Shown: positions 32,286 through 39,933 of the stretch, in pieces
How positions within the stretch are numbered: the stretch's first letter is position 1
Layout: each line of letters starts with the position of its first letter
Assembly: GCF_000382385.1 (NCBI RefSeq)
Contig: NZ_KB908322.1
Span: 1-64,000, forward strand
Origin: Segatella maculosa DSM 19339 = JCM 15638
GTDB lineage: Bacteria; Bacteroidota; Bacteroidia; Bacteroidales; Bacteroidaceae
Direction: 5' to 3'
DNA length: 64,000 nucleotides
Notes under the pieces: generated by a model
What the model saw: only the letters and a program-made list of their open reading frames with translations
Told to the model about the DNA's origin: nothing
Databases searched by the model: none
Made by a program: the position numbers and the translations under genes

Positions 32286-33347
32286 ATGACACCGAAAGAA
32301 TATGCTTTTGACGCGGTAAACCTGCTGAAAACGCTCATCAAAACACCGTCTGTCAGCCGTGAAGAACAGGCTGCGGCCGACATCGTTTCCCATGCTATTG
32401 AAAGCTTAGGCCTTGCAGTTCGGCGCGAAGGAAACAATATTTGGGCCCTCGATCCGGGCTTTATTGCCTCGCGACCCACGCTGCTTCTCAATGCGCATCT
32501 CGACACCGTGAAACCCGTCAGTACGTGGCATCGCGACCCGTTCACGCCCGTTTTGGAGGGCGAAAAGCTCTACGGTTTGGGCAGCAACGACTGTGGTGGC
32601 GGATTGGTTTCGCTGCTTCAGGTGTTCCGTCACTATGCTTTTCGGCCGCGAAACTTCAACCTTGTCTATCTTGCTTCGGCCGAAGAGGAAGTCTCGGGCA
32701 GCAATGGCATCAGCCTTGCCCTGCCGCTTTTGCCCCCGATCTCGGTGGCCGTCGTGGGCGAACCCACGGGAATGCAGCCTGCTATTGCCGAGAGAGGGCT
32801 CATGGTGCTCGACCTTATTGCCCACGGAAAGAGCGGTCATGCGGCACGAAACGAGGGCATCAATGCCATTAACGAGGCGCTCGACGACCTCGTGTGGCTG
32901 CGCGATTACCGCTTCGAACGGGTAAGTGAGTTGCTCGGACCGGTGAAAATGACGGTCACAGTGGTTCATTCCGGCACGCAACATAACGTGATTCCCGACC
33001 GCTTAACGGCCCTTATTGATGTGCGAACCAACGAACTTTACCGCAATGAAGAGGTGTTTGAGGCCATTCAAAAGCACTGTCGGAGCGAGGTCAAAGCCCA
33101 TTCCTTCCGACTTCATTCCTCGCATATCGACCCCGAACATCCGCTCGTGCGCCGTTGCATCCGCATGGGAATGACACCCTTCGGCAGCCCCACTTTGAGT
33201 GACCAAGCCCTCATGTCGTTCCCCTCTTTCAAGCTCGGACCGGGACAGTCTGCCCGTTCTCATTCGGCCGACGAGTTCATTCTAATCTCCGAAATCGAGC
33301 AGGCCATCACGCAATATATCGCATTGTTGGACGGCATTTCCTTTTGA
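32286..33347 (+). CDS. M20-family deacetylase, ArgE-like
   Basis: A 353-residue zinc enzyme of the M20 peptidase/deacetylase family. Metal ligands are visible: His in LLLNAHLDTV, Asp in GLGSNDCGG, Glu-Glu in ASAEEEVSG, Glu in VVGEPTG, and His in ARSHSADEF; KSGHAARNEG begins the dimerisation domain. In Bacteroidetes the closest known role is deacylation of N-acetyl- or N-succinyl-ornithine (or citrulline) in arginine synthesis, so this is a likely partner of argH (1232). The substrate cannot be read from the sequence. Its transcript is predicted to be leaderless. Confidence 0.85.
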   Translation: MTPKEYAFDAVNLLKTLIKTPSVSREEQAAADIVSHAIESLGLAVRREGNNIWALDPGFIASRPTLLLNAHLDTVKPVSTWHRDPFTPVLEGEKLYGLGSNDCGGGLVSLLQVFRHYAFRPRNFNLVYLASAEEEVSGSNGISLALPLLPPISVAVVGEPTGMQPAIAERGLMVLDLIAHGKSGHAARNEGINAINEALDDLVWLRDYRFERVSELLGPVKMTVTVVHSGTQHNVIPDRLTALIDVRTNELYRNEEVFEAIQKHCRSEVKAHSFRLHSSHIDPEHPLVRRCIRMGMTPFGSPTLSDQALMSFPSFKLGPGQSARSHSADEFILISEIEQAITQYIALLDGISF

Positions 33348-33384
33348 CAGGCCTGCAAGGACAGCCTCGTCAAGAGCCCGACGC

Positions 33385-34284
33385 TTATTTTCTGCGGATA
33401 TTCCACATCGGTGTCTCGCCTCCACCAATGAGAACATCGATGTTGGCCCCGTTCTTCTTTTCGATGACATCCCATGCACGGAGCTGTATAAACTGTGCCG
33501 GAGAGAGGTTCAGTTCGGTCATATACGCCTTGTCGGCCACTGCTTTGTTGCGCTCGGCCTTGGCTCTTGCCAGCTCCATCTCGGCACGTTTCTCCTGCGT
33601 TTGCTTGGCTTGAATGCTCGCAGCGGTCTTGTTCATCTCCTCCAACTGCTCTTTATTGGGCATCACCCGGTCGGTAATGACCTGCTGAATGTCTATCGGA
33701 AAGTTGGCTTTTCGCGACAATGAGGCGACATACTGGCGCATCGACTGCTTGATTCTATTGTCGAATTCGGCCAGAACTTCGCGATTACTCATCAGATCGA
33801 AGGGCGAACAGGAAGACACATACTCGCGAACTTTATTGCGAAAATAGGGCTCTATGAAGTTTTCGAACCATTGTTCGCCATAGTTTCTCAGCAAATCAGG
33901 GGTCTGACCCTTCTTCACTTGAATAATCATATACATGTTTACATCGAGCGGTGTGTTGTCGTTTGACAGCAAATCATCAAACTGAAACTGCATTTTCTGG
34001 GGCAGAATATTGAAATACACGGCTGTGGTCGTGGGCGCAATCAGCGTGATGGCGTTCACAGGTTCATCGTCAACGCGTGTATTGCCAAAGAAGATAGGCT
34101 TCATTTTCAAGGCCGCTTCCTCGTCATAAGAGGGGTTTACGAATGAAAAGAAGAAGATGCTCACGATGAGAATGCCTGCGAGTGCCATCGCCGGCAGCCA
34201 TAGTTTCTTAGGGATATTCATGTTGTATAAAATCAAGTCGTTACTTCCTTCACGTTGGTTGCTGGGTTTTTGTTGCATATTCAT
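33385..34284 (-). CDS. SPFH/prohibitin-like membrane protein
   Basis: A 299-residue protein. An N-terminal membrane helix (LWLPAMALAGILIVSIFFFSF, residues about 28-48) is followed by an SPFH domain (about 60-200) and a long charged helix (KEQLEEMNKTAASIQAKQTQ, ELARAKAERNKAVADKAYM) that would form a coiled coil; such proteins assemble into large membrane rings or cages and influence proteases and membrane order. The start may be 34284 or MNIPKKLW at 34221. A promoter (TATATTTG, 34354-34361) lies upstream. It converges on the M20 gene, 37 bp apart. Confidence 0.85.
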   Translation of the reverse strand: MNMQQKPSNQREGSNDLILYNMNIPKKLWLPAMALAGILIVSIFFFSFVNPSYDEEAALKMKPIFFGNTRVDDEPVNAITLIAPTTTAVYFNILPQKMQFQFDDLLSNDNTPLDVNMYMIIQVKKGQTPDLLRNYGEQWFENFIEPYFRNKVREYVSSCSPFDLMSNREVLAEFDNRIKQSMRQYVASLSRKANFPIDIQQVITDRVMPNKEQLEEMNKTAASIQAKQTQEKRAEMELARAKAERNKAVADKAYMTELNLSPAQFIQLRAWDVIEKKNGANIDVLIGGGETPMWNIRRK

Positions 34285-34353
34285 AGGGGATAAGCTGTTG
34301 ATATTGGTTTTCTTTTCATGTTAGCGGCTGCGGTTCGTCTCCGCATCTTCCTG

Positions 34354-34385
34354 CAAATATAATGATTTCTCACAACATCTGCAAC
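34354..34385 (-). promoter_or_regulatory. promoter of the SPFH gene
   Basis: On the minus strand GTTG (34382-34385), 20 bp, TATATTTG (34354-34361). Confidence 0.6.
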
Positions 34386-34796
34386 GATTTCCCGCAAAAC
34401 CGTGTTTTTCCTTTTTAGCCTGATAAATCCTTTGTTCCTCAATCGGTCATTTTAGAAAAGGATAATGGTACGATTGCCAATGACGAATGGGGGATTAAAC
34501 ACCGTTTTTTTCGACCGTTTTTTTGCCTGATTTTTTGTTCAAATATCGTGTAAATTAATGTTAAACAATAAAAAGTTTAAATTAATTAACAAATGGAAAG
34601 CTTGATAATCAGTTGGTTATGTTTCTAAAGAACAAAGAACAAGAAAAAAGAAAGACGAAGAAAAAGAAGTAGAAAGCGTCGCCGTCGTCGCCGTTTCTCC
34701 TCAAGAAAGTTTTTATTTTCGTCGCCGTCGGCATTTCTGCTTTTGTGCTTAAAAAGCATTGCGGGTCATATCGGTCAAAAAAAATCCGCGAAAGTC
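34386..34796. other. intergenic stretch without genes
   Basis: This holds an A+T-rich imperfect hairpin (TTAATGTTAAAC.../GTTTAAATTAA, about 34555-34582) and a purine-rich then CGTCGC-rich low-complexity run (34630-34735). I see no credible gene. Confidence 0.5.
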
Positions 34797-34827
34797 TTGC
34801 AATCGCTTGCAGAATTTTGTATCTTTG
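34797..34827 (+). promoter_or_regulatory. orphan promoter facing a 22-bp array
   Basis: TTGC (34797-34800), 19 bp, TATCTTTG (34820-34827) make a good promoter, but no convincing gene follows; the transcript would run into the 22-bp array at 34909. Confidence 0.5.
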
Positions 34828-34908
34828 CATGCAGACGGAACCGAAAAACATTTTCTTGGGGTCGCATGCAATGTCGGTCGGGGGAAACAAGGCAGCGCAA
34901 GCGAGCCA

Positions 34909-35022
34909 ATAGGGCTGAGATAGCAAACTTAAATGGCTGAATTTGCAGCGTAAAATGGCTGAGATTACGTTGCAAAATGGCTGAAACAATGCTGCGAAAT
35001 GACTGATATTGCACAGTCGGTG
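34909..35022. repeat. 22-bp-period array, ATGGCTGAGATT type
   Basis: GGCTGA-type motifs start at 34913, 34935, 34957, 34979 and 35001, exactly 22 bp apart; a sixth diverged unit is at about 35026. Confidence 0.88.
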
Positions 35023-35092
35023 AACGGCTGAACTCGCACCAAGGTCGCCGGACAGTACGGCCACGCCACAAAATTGCAGCAAGATGGGCGGT

Positions 35093-35245
35093 TTATTTGT
35101 GCCCAAAAACACCGATGTAGAAAAGAACACCAAGAACAACAACCGCAAGACAGACCGTCATGGTGAAGACCGAAGCCACGGAATGCTCGCTGATGAGCCT
35201 CAATAGGGGTGCCCAATGAATGTTTGCCATCAGTAGATTTTGCAT
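35093..35245 (-). CDS. small single-helix membrane protein, 50 residues
   Basis: A short gene (MQNLLMANIHWAPLLRLISE at the start, GVLFYIGVFGHK at the end). Residues 24-46 (SVASVFTMTVCLAVVVLGVL...) form one membrane helix. A perfect TATCTTTG box lies 10 bp before the start codon (35256-35263), with ruvB transcribed in the opposite direction. No family is recognised. The combination of a placed promoter, a hydrophobic helix and an open frame makes it credible, but conservation was not tested. Confidence 0.6.
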   Translation of the reverse strand: MQNLLMANIHWAPLLRLISEHSVASVFTMTVCLAVVVLGVLFYIGVFGHK

Positions 35246-35255
35246 GATGAGAAGA

Positions 35256-35263
35256 CAAAGATA
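35256..35263 (-). promoter_or_regulatory. -7 box of the small membrane protein gene
   Basis: On the minus strand this reads TATCTTTG, 43 bp from the first ruvB promoter box on the other strand. Confidence 0.6.
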
Positions 35264-35305
35264 GCAAAAAAGATAGAAACTCTTGCCTATTCGCCCCTTT
35301 TACAC

Positions 35306-35378
35306 TATCTTTGCAGAAGATAGGCTACACTCGGCAATCCGAAAGCAAGCTTTCTTGCACTCGTTTGCACTATCTTTG
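35306..35378 (+). promoter_or_regulatory. two tandem promoters of ruvB
   Basis: ACACTATCTTTGCAG (box 35306-35313) and GCACTATCTTTGCAG (box 35371-35378) are near-identical and 65 bp apart. The second gives a leader of about 13 nt. Confidence 0.7.
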
Positions 35379-35397
35379 CAGCAACGCAACAAGCATC

Positions 35398-36435
35398 ATG
35401 GCAGAAGATTTCGACATAAGAGAAGAAACGCTATCCACGGCCGAAAAGGAATTTGAGAACGCGCTTCGACCGCTGAGATTCAAGGATTTCAACGGACAGA
35501 AAAATGTGGTTGAGAACCTTGAAATATTCGTCGAAGCAGCAAAATACCGCGGCGAACCCCTCGACCACACACTGCTTTACGGTCCGCCGGGGCTGGGGAA
35601 AACCACGTTGAGCAACATCATTGCCAACGAACTCGGTGTGGGTTTCAAGATTACCAGCGGTCCCGTGCTCGACAAACCGGGCGACCTTGCGGGCATATTG
35701 ACCTCACTCGAACCCAATGATGTGCTCTTTATCGATGAGATTCATCGCCTTTCTCCCGTCGTGGAAGAGTATCTTTACTCCGCCATGGAGGACTATCGCA
35801 TCGACATTATGATTGACAAAGGCCCCTCGGCACGGTCGATTCAACTTGATTTGAACCCCTTTACGCTTGTCGGAGCCACAACACGTAGTGGCATGCTTAC
35901 GGCTCCTTTGCGAGCTCGTTTCGGCATCAATATGCACTTGGAATACTATGATCCCGAAACATTGAAGCGCATTATCCGACGCTCGGCCATGCTTTTAAAA
36001 GTGCCGGTCGAGGAGGATGCTGCCATAGAAATCAGCAGACGGAGCCGCGGAACGCCCCGTATTGCCAACGCATTGCTGCGCCGTGTGCGTGATTTTGCAC
36101 AGGTAAAGGGCAACGGAACCATCACGAATGAGATTGCACACATCGGACTTCAGTCGCTCAACATCGATCAATACGGACTCGATGAGATTGATAATAAAAT
36201 CCTACTCACGATTATCGATAAGTTCAGAGGGGGGCCTGTGGGCGTCAGTACCATTGCAACAGCCATCGGAGAAGATGCCGGTACCGTCGAAGAAGTCTAC
36301 GAACCGTTCCTCATCATGGAGGGTTTCATCAAGCGAACCCCACGCGGTCGCATGGCAACCCCATTGGCCTACGAACATCTTGGCCGTAATTCTTATGCGG
36401 GAAACGTGATGCAGCCCGACTTGTTTGAGCAATAA
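35398..36435 (+). CDS. ruvB: Holliday junction branch-migration ATPase RuvB
   Basis: A 345-residue AAA+ motor that with RuvA drives branch migration in recombination. Walker [10 protein letters not shown] (near residue 58), Walker B LFIDEIHR (near 108), sensor GATTRSG (near 157), and the arginine-finger region RARFGI are all present, followed by the winged-helix DNA-binding domain ending in [17 protein letters not shown] start it at [10 protein letters not shown] (35398); the frame is open 29 codons further upstream, but that part covers both promoter boxes. A G+C-rich inverted-arm element follows the stop. Confidence 0.97.
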   Translation: MAEDFDIREETLSTAEKEFENALRPLRFKDFNGQKNVVENLEIFVEAAKYRGEPLDHTLLYGPPGLGKTTLSNIIANELGVGFKITSGPVLDKPGDLAGILTSLEPNDVLFIDEIHRLSPVVEEYLYSAMEDYRIDIMIDKGPSARSIQLDLNPFTLVGATTRSGMLTAPLRARFGINMHLEYYDPETLKRIIRRSAMLLKVPVEEDAAIEISRRSRGTPRIANALLRRVRDFAQVKGNGTITNEIAHIGLQSLNIDQYGLDEIDNKILLTIIDKFRGGPVGVSTIATAIGEDAGTVEEVYEPFLIMEGFIKRTPRGRMATPLAYEHLGRNSYAGNVMQPDLFEQ

Positions 36436-36447
36436 AAGCCCCCAAAA

Positions 36448-36684
36448 AGCCTCTCCCCCAACCCCTCGCCAAAGAGGGAGGGGAGTAAAAAGCCTTGGGA
36501 ATTGGAGACTGATAGGCTAAATCTGAATACTATTCAGCATATGTAGGGCGATAATTTTATGGGTCATAGAATATAATATATCTGTATATAAATGATAATA
36601 CACATGTAAATGACTCACAGTAGTGGATATAAGAGGAAAACATATCACTCCCCTCGCTCTTCGGAGAGGGGTGGGGGTGAGGCT
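36448..36684. repeat. G+C-rich inverted-arm element, copy 3
   Basis: The left arm (36448-36486) and the inverted right arm (36646-36684) bound an A+T-rich middle of about 160 bp. The phrase CATATCACTC before the right arm is shared with the copy at 41198-41369. Confidence 0.92.
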
Positions 36685-36748
36685 TTTCCTTGCATTTTTC
36701 AATCTAATTGCGTAACTTGCGCAACGTAAAATCCGCAATATCACTGAA

Positions 36749-37873
36749 ATGAAGACCATCAATAACCCCTTTATCACCTATGGATACAAAGGTAGCCGCT
36801 ACTTTTGTGACCGCGAGAACGAGAGCCGTCAGCTTATCGAAGCACTGCAGAACGAGCGCAATGTGACCCTGATTGCACCGCGACGCGTGGGGAAGACGGG
36901 CCTCATCAAGCATGTTTTCGATCAGATAGAGCGGCAAGACAAGCACGCAAAATGCTTTTATATCGACATTTTCGCTACGAAAAACCTCGAACAGATGGTG
37001 CAACTCATGGCGCGAAACATTCTCGGAAGGCTCGACACTACGTCGCAATCGGCGCTCAAAAGACTGCAAGCGTTCTTCGGAAGCCTGCGCCCCACGGTGA
37101 GTTTCGACCAACTTACCGGGCTTCCCACGGTGTCTCTTGATATCCGACCCAATGAAGAAGCGCAGACCCTGAAGCGTATTTTCGACTATATGCAGCAGTC
37201 GAACCACCGCTGTTACGTGGCCATTGACGAGTTTCAACAGATACTTTCCTACAATCATCAAGGCATCGAGGCCACCTTGCGCTCGTATATTCAGTTCCTA
37301 CCCAATGTTTATTTCATCTTTGCGGGCAGCATGCAGCACCTCATGGAAGAGATGTTCACCTCGGCCAACCGCCCGTTTTTCCAGAGTTCGCAAATCATGT
37401 TGCTCCGTAATGTGCCTGCCGAGAAATACCTTTCCTTTGCCAATCGCTTTCTAAAAGCACAGAAACGGACCGTCAGCAAAGCCGATTTTGATTACCTATA
37501 TCATAAGGTAGACGGCATCACATGGTATGTCCAAGCCATCTTGAACCGGGCTTATCAATACCAAGAAACGGCGATTTCGGCCGATTTCATCGATAAAATC
37601 ATCTATGAACTCGTCAACGAACAAGAGTCAGTCTACGAAAATTACTATGCTTCGCTGACCGAAATACAAGCCAAACTCATTGCTGCTGTGGCCAAGGAGG
37701 ATATTGTTGCGGCCCCACTTGCCCACGAATTCATTGCCAAATATGGGTTGAAGGCCACGAGTTCGGTGCGCACGGCCCTGAATGCACTCATCGATCGGCA
37801 GTTCATCTACCGCAAACCCGAAGGTTTTATGGTCTATGACAGGTTCTTCGGCCTGTGGCTTGCGCGGTTATAG
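36749..37873 (+). CDS. AAA ATPase with C-terminal winged helix (STAND-like)
   Basis: A 374-residue protein. Residues about 15-45 (YFCDRENESRQLIEALQNER, then LIAPRRVGKTGLIKH with Walker A as APRRVGKT) and CYVAIDEFQQI (Walker B) mark an ATPase of the archaeal-ATPase/STAND kind; the sensor FIFAGSM is present. The C-terminal part (TEIQAKLIAAVAKED, SSVRTALNALIDRQFI, YDRFFGLWLARL) is a winged helix. Proteins of this group are common in Bacteroidetes, often in many copies and bounded by repeats, with unknown function. G+C-rich arms lie on both sides (36646 and 37875), so it could be a passenger gene. Confidence 0.82.
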   Translation: MKTINNPFITYGYKGSRYFCDRENESRQLIEALQNERNVTLIAPRRVGKTGLIKHVFDQIERQDKHAKCFYIDIFATKNLEQMVQLMARNILGRLDTTSQSALKRLQAFFGSLRPTVSFDQLTGLPTVSLDIRPNEEAQTLKRIFDYMQQSNHRCYVAIDEFQQILSYNHQGIEATLRSYIQFLPNVYFIFAGSMQHLMEEMFTSANRPFFQSSQIMLLRNVPAEKYLSFANRFLKAQKRTVSKADFDYLYHKVDGITWYVQAILNRAYQYQETAISADFIDKIIYELVNEQESVYENYYASLTEIQAKLIAAVAKEDIVAAPLAHEFIAKYGLKATSSVRTALNALIDRQFIYRKPEGFMVYDRFFGLWLARL

Positions 37874-37874
37874 A

Positions 37875-37910
37875 AGCCTCACCCCAGCCCCTTTCCAAGG
37901 AGAGGGGAGT
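37875..37910 (+). repeat. solo left arm of the G+C-rich element
   Basis: AGCCTCACCCCAGCCCC then AAGGAGAGGGGAGT begins 2 bp after the ATPase stop. No matching right arm is seen. Confidence 0.85.
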
Positions 37911-37951
37911 AAATCGTCTGCAAATCGTAGTTTTAAATGACTGTAACGCGT

Positions 37952-38470
37952 ATGAAAAAAATGTTTTATAGTCTGGCAATGATAGGGTTGTTCTTTGTCA
38001 GTAGTTGTGGTTCAATTCAGCAAAGTGAGGGAATAGGGAAGGCCGATTCTATTCATGTGGAATACTGTGGAATGGGAGGAACAACACGATATGTCATTGA
38101 TCACAGCGACACGCTCACGATATTGCATGGCGTTTTCTTTCATGATACCCTTGGGAACGATTGCCCTCATCTCTTTGAACCTGTCAGAAAGGTTGCTCCT
38201 AACGATATTCCGGTCATTCAACGATTGGCGCGTCAGCTCTTTGTTGAATGCTCAAAGCCAGATACTTTGTGGACAAAACCCTACAAATATGGTAGTACTG
38301 ACTGGCCCATTCTCTCCGTTCATGTGTTTAAGAAAGGGAAGGAAAAGGTTTATTATTACGAAACCGGCGAGGAAAAAGATGGCATTGTCTATTCTACGTC
38401 AGTGCAAATCAAATTTTCTCCGGCCTTCCTTGAATTCACACATCGGCTGAACAAGAGCTTTCAACCATGA
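37952..38470 (+). CDS. lipoprotein, unknown function
   Basis: A 172-residue protein starting at MKKMFYSLAMIGLFFVSSC, a lipoprotein signal with the lipidated Cys near 19. The mature part is mixed alpha/beta (IHVEYCGMGGTTRYVIDH, VYYYETGEEKDGIVYST). No family is recognised. The frame also permits a start at 37937 but that adds only MTVTR. It is flanked by repeats on both sides. Confidence 0.75.
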   Translation: MKKMFYSLAMIGLFFVSSCGSIQQSEGIGKADSIHVEYCGMGGTTRYVIDHSDTLTILHGVFFHDTLGNDCPHLFEPVRKVAPNDIPVIQRLARQLFVECSKPDTLWTKPYKYGSTDWPILSVHVFKKGKEKVYYYETGEEKDGIVYSTSVQIKFSPAFLEFTHRLNKSFQP

Positions 38471-38564
38471 GACTGCAAGAACAACGGCCTTGGCCGGTCC
38501 GTCTCTTCAACAATCTTGCCAACTGATTTTCCCCATTTTGCGCACCAATTTTGCCATGATGGGT

Positions 38565-38746
38565 ATGTAGGGACGCACGGTCCGTGCGTCCGCTCAAGCT
38601 GAATTGCAAGCAAGTATGCAGGAGTGTCGGGGTGGACGCACGAGCCGTGCGTCCCTACATGCCACGCAACAATCAACTTGTTCACCCGTATATTCGTCAA
38701 CTGTCAACTATAACATGAGTGGACGTACGAGCCGTACGTCCCTACA
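38565..38746. repeat. palindrome pair plus a compensated third palindrome
   Basis: Units at 38565-38591 and 38634-38659 form an inverted pair. A third at 38721-38746 reads GGACGTACGA-GC-CGTACGTCC-type arms: both arms carry the same change, so pairing is preserved. Confidence 0.88.
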
Positions 38747-38795
38747 TGCATTCAACTGAAAATCAACGGCTTGCAGCCTGCATTTCAATCTCACT

Positions 38796-38870
38796 CATTT
38801 TAGCGTGCAAAATAGGTGAGATTAGCGTCTAATAGGGCTGAGATTACGCGGTGAAATGGGCGAGATTGGA
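38796..38870. repeat. 22-bp-period array, ATGGCTGAGATT type
   Basis: GAGATT starts at 38818, 38840 and 38862, exactly 22 bp apart, with an inverted AATCTCACTCATTTTAG at the left. The array ends 4 bp before the C1 protease stop. Confidence 0.85.
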
Positions 38871-38873
38871 CAA

Positions 38874-39893
38874 TCAACCCACTACCATCACAGTGTTCAG
38901 GCGCAGATAATCTTCGCTAAGGTAGAGGAAACCACCGAAACGGTTGGCCGTTCCCCATGCGTTCTTCGCGATAAAATAGCGTCGGCCCTGCTTGTCGTGG
39001 GCCAATCCCACGAGTTCAAGGGCGTGGTCGTCGGTAGTTTGCAGGCTTTCGAAGGCTTGTTGGCGTTGTTGTTGCGTGACAGGATGCCCTACTTCGGCCG
39101 TTCCGGCAGCGAAATCGAAGCCGGGCGAGGTGATATCGCCCTCCCAATAGACGGCTCTTCCGCTGCGCAAGCGATCCACAATGAACTGCATCAGCGTGTC
39201 GAGTGGCAGGTTGAGCACGCGGTCGGCATTGAGATTGTCGGGCACTTCGAGCACGAATTGGGTGCCAAAAGCATGGTGGGTGAAACTCGTTATGGCCTGA
39301 TATTCACCGCTACGGCACACACTATGTGCGAATTCCCGGGGCGTATAGTCGGCCCCAAGCATGTGAACTTGCTTGCCGGGAAGGTAACCTATGGCAGCAT
39401 CGAGAATGGCATTGGCCCTTTGATCGAGGGCCGTAAGTGAACGAGATGCGCGTGCGGCCTGCTCCAATCGGCGGACAATGACGTTGTAGTTGGCTGATTC
39501 GGCATGATAGGAGTCGTAGGGGCAGGCGCCATAAATCTCCAGCAAGGCGAGCAGACGGGTGCCCATGCCACGCAGGTTGATGGGGCTTGTGCCGCGCGAC
39601 AGGTAATAACGGCGCACACTCTCGGTGAGCAAGCAGCGTGCCATGTAGTCGATGCTCAGGTTGACCGAGTCACCTTGCATCAGATGATTGGTCTCGATGG
39701 TGGCCAACATGGCGTAGGCCCAGCAGAGCGGACTGCGGTCTTGCTGCTTCACGGGCGTGGTTTTGAGCAGCAAGTCCGTCGTGAACGGGTTGCCGGTTGC
39801 GCTTTCCAAGTGGCCCGCTTCGGCCTTCCGGGGTCGCGAACAGGCCGAAACGAGCAGGCAGGCGCCTATCGAGAGGACAAGAATTTTCTTCAT
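38874..39893 (-). CDS. C1-family (bleomycin hydrolase-like) cysteine protease lipoprotein
   Basis: A protein of 339 residues with a lipoprotein signal (MKKILVLSIGACLLVSAC, lipidated Cys18). The papain-like centre is visible: Gln50/51 in VKQQDRSPLCWAYA with nucleophile Cys57, His in TDDHALELVG and Asn in IAKNAWGTAN, close to the C1B/bleomycin hydrolase pattern. It should be an active peptidase on the periplasmic or outer surface side. I start it at 39893; a promoter box ends 6 bp before, so the transcript is probably leaderless. It is divergent from the U32 gene, the two start codons being only 40 bp apart. Confidence 0.88.
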   Translation of the reverse strand: MKKILVLSIGACLLVSACSRPRKAEAGHLESATGNPFTTDLLLKTTPVKQQDRSPLCWAYAMLATIETNHLMQGDSVNLSIDYMARCLLTESVRRYYLSRGTSPINLRGMGTRLLALLEIYGACPYDSYHAESANYNVIVRRLEQAARASRSLTALDQRANAILDAAIGYLPGKQVHMLGADYTPREFAHSVCRSGEYQAITSFTHHAFGTQFVLEVPDNLNADRVLNLPLDTLMQFIVDRLRSGRAVYWEGDITSPGFDFAAGTAEVGHPVTQQQRQQAFESLQTTDDHALELVGLAHDKQGRRYFIAKNAWGTANRFGGFLYLSEDYLRLNTVMVVG

Positions 39894-39899
39894 ATCCCG

Positions 39900-39928
39900 C
39901 AAAGTTACAAAGAAATTGATTAATTTTG
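39900..39928. promoter_or_regulatory. divergent leaderless promoters of the C1 and U32 genes
   Basis: On the minus strand TAACTTTG (39900-39907) precedes the C1 gene; on the plus strand TAATTTTG (39921-39928) precedes the U32 gene. The boxes are 13 bp apart and each is 5-6 bp from its start codon, so the two promoters must share space and could compete. Confidence 0.65.
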
Positions 39929-39933
39929 CAGCC

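Noticed and set aside
34829..34912. A 27-residue frame after the orphan promoter
   Set aside because: Its ATG lies one base from the -7 box, so it would precede the transcription start, and the product has no features.
35311..35397. Longer start for ruvB
   Set aside because: The region contains both promoter boxes and is not found at the start of known RuvB proteins.
39757..39933. Longer start for the U32 gene
   Set aside because: It is antisense to the C1 protease gene and precedes the promoter.
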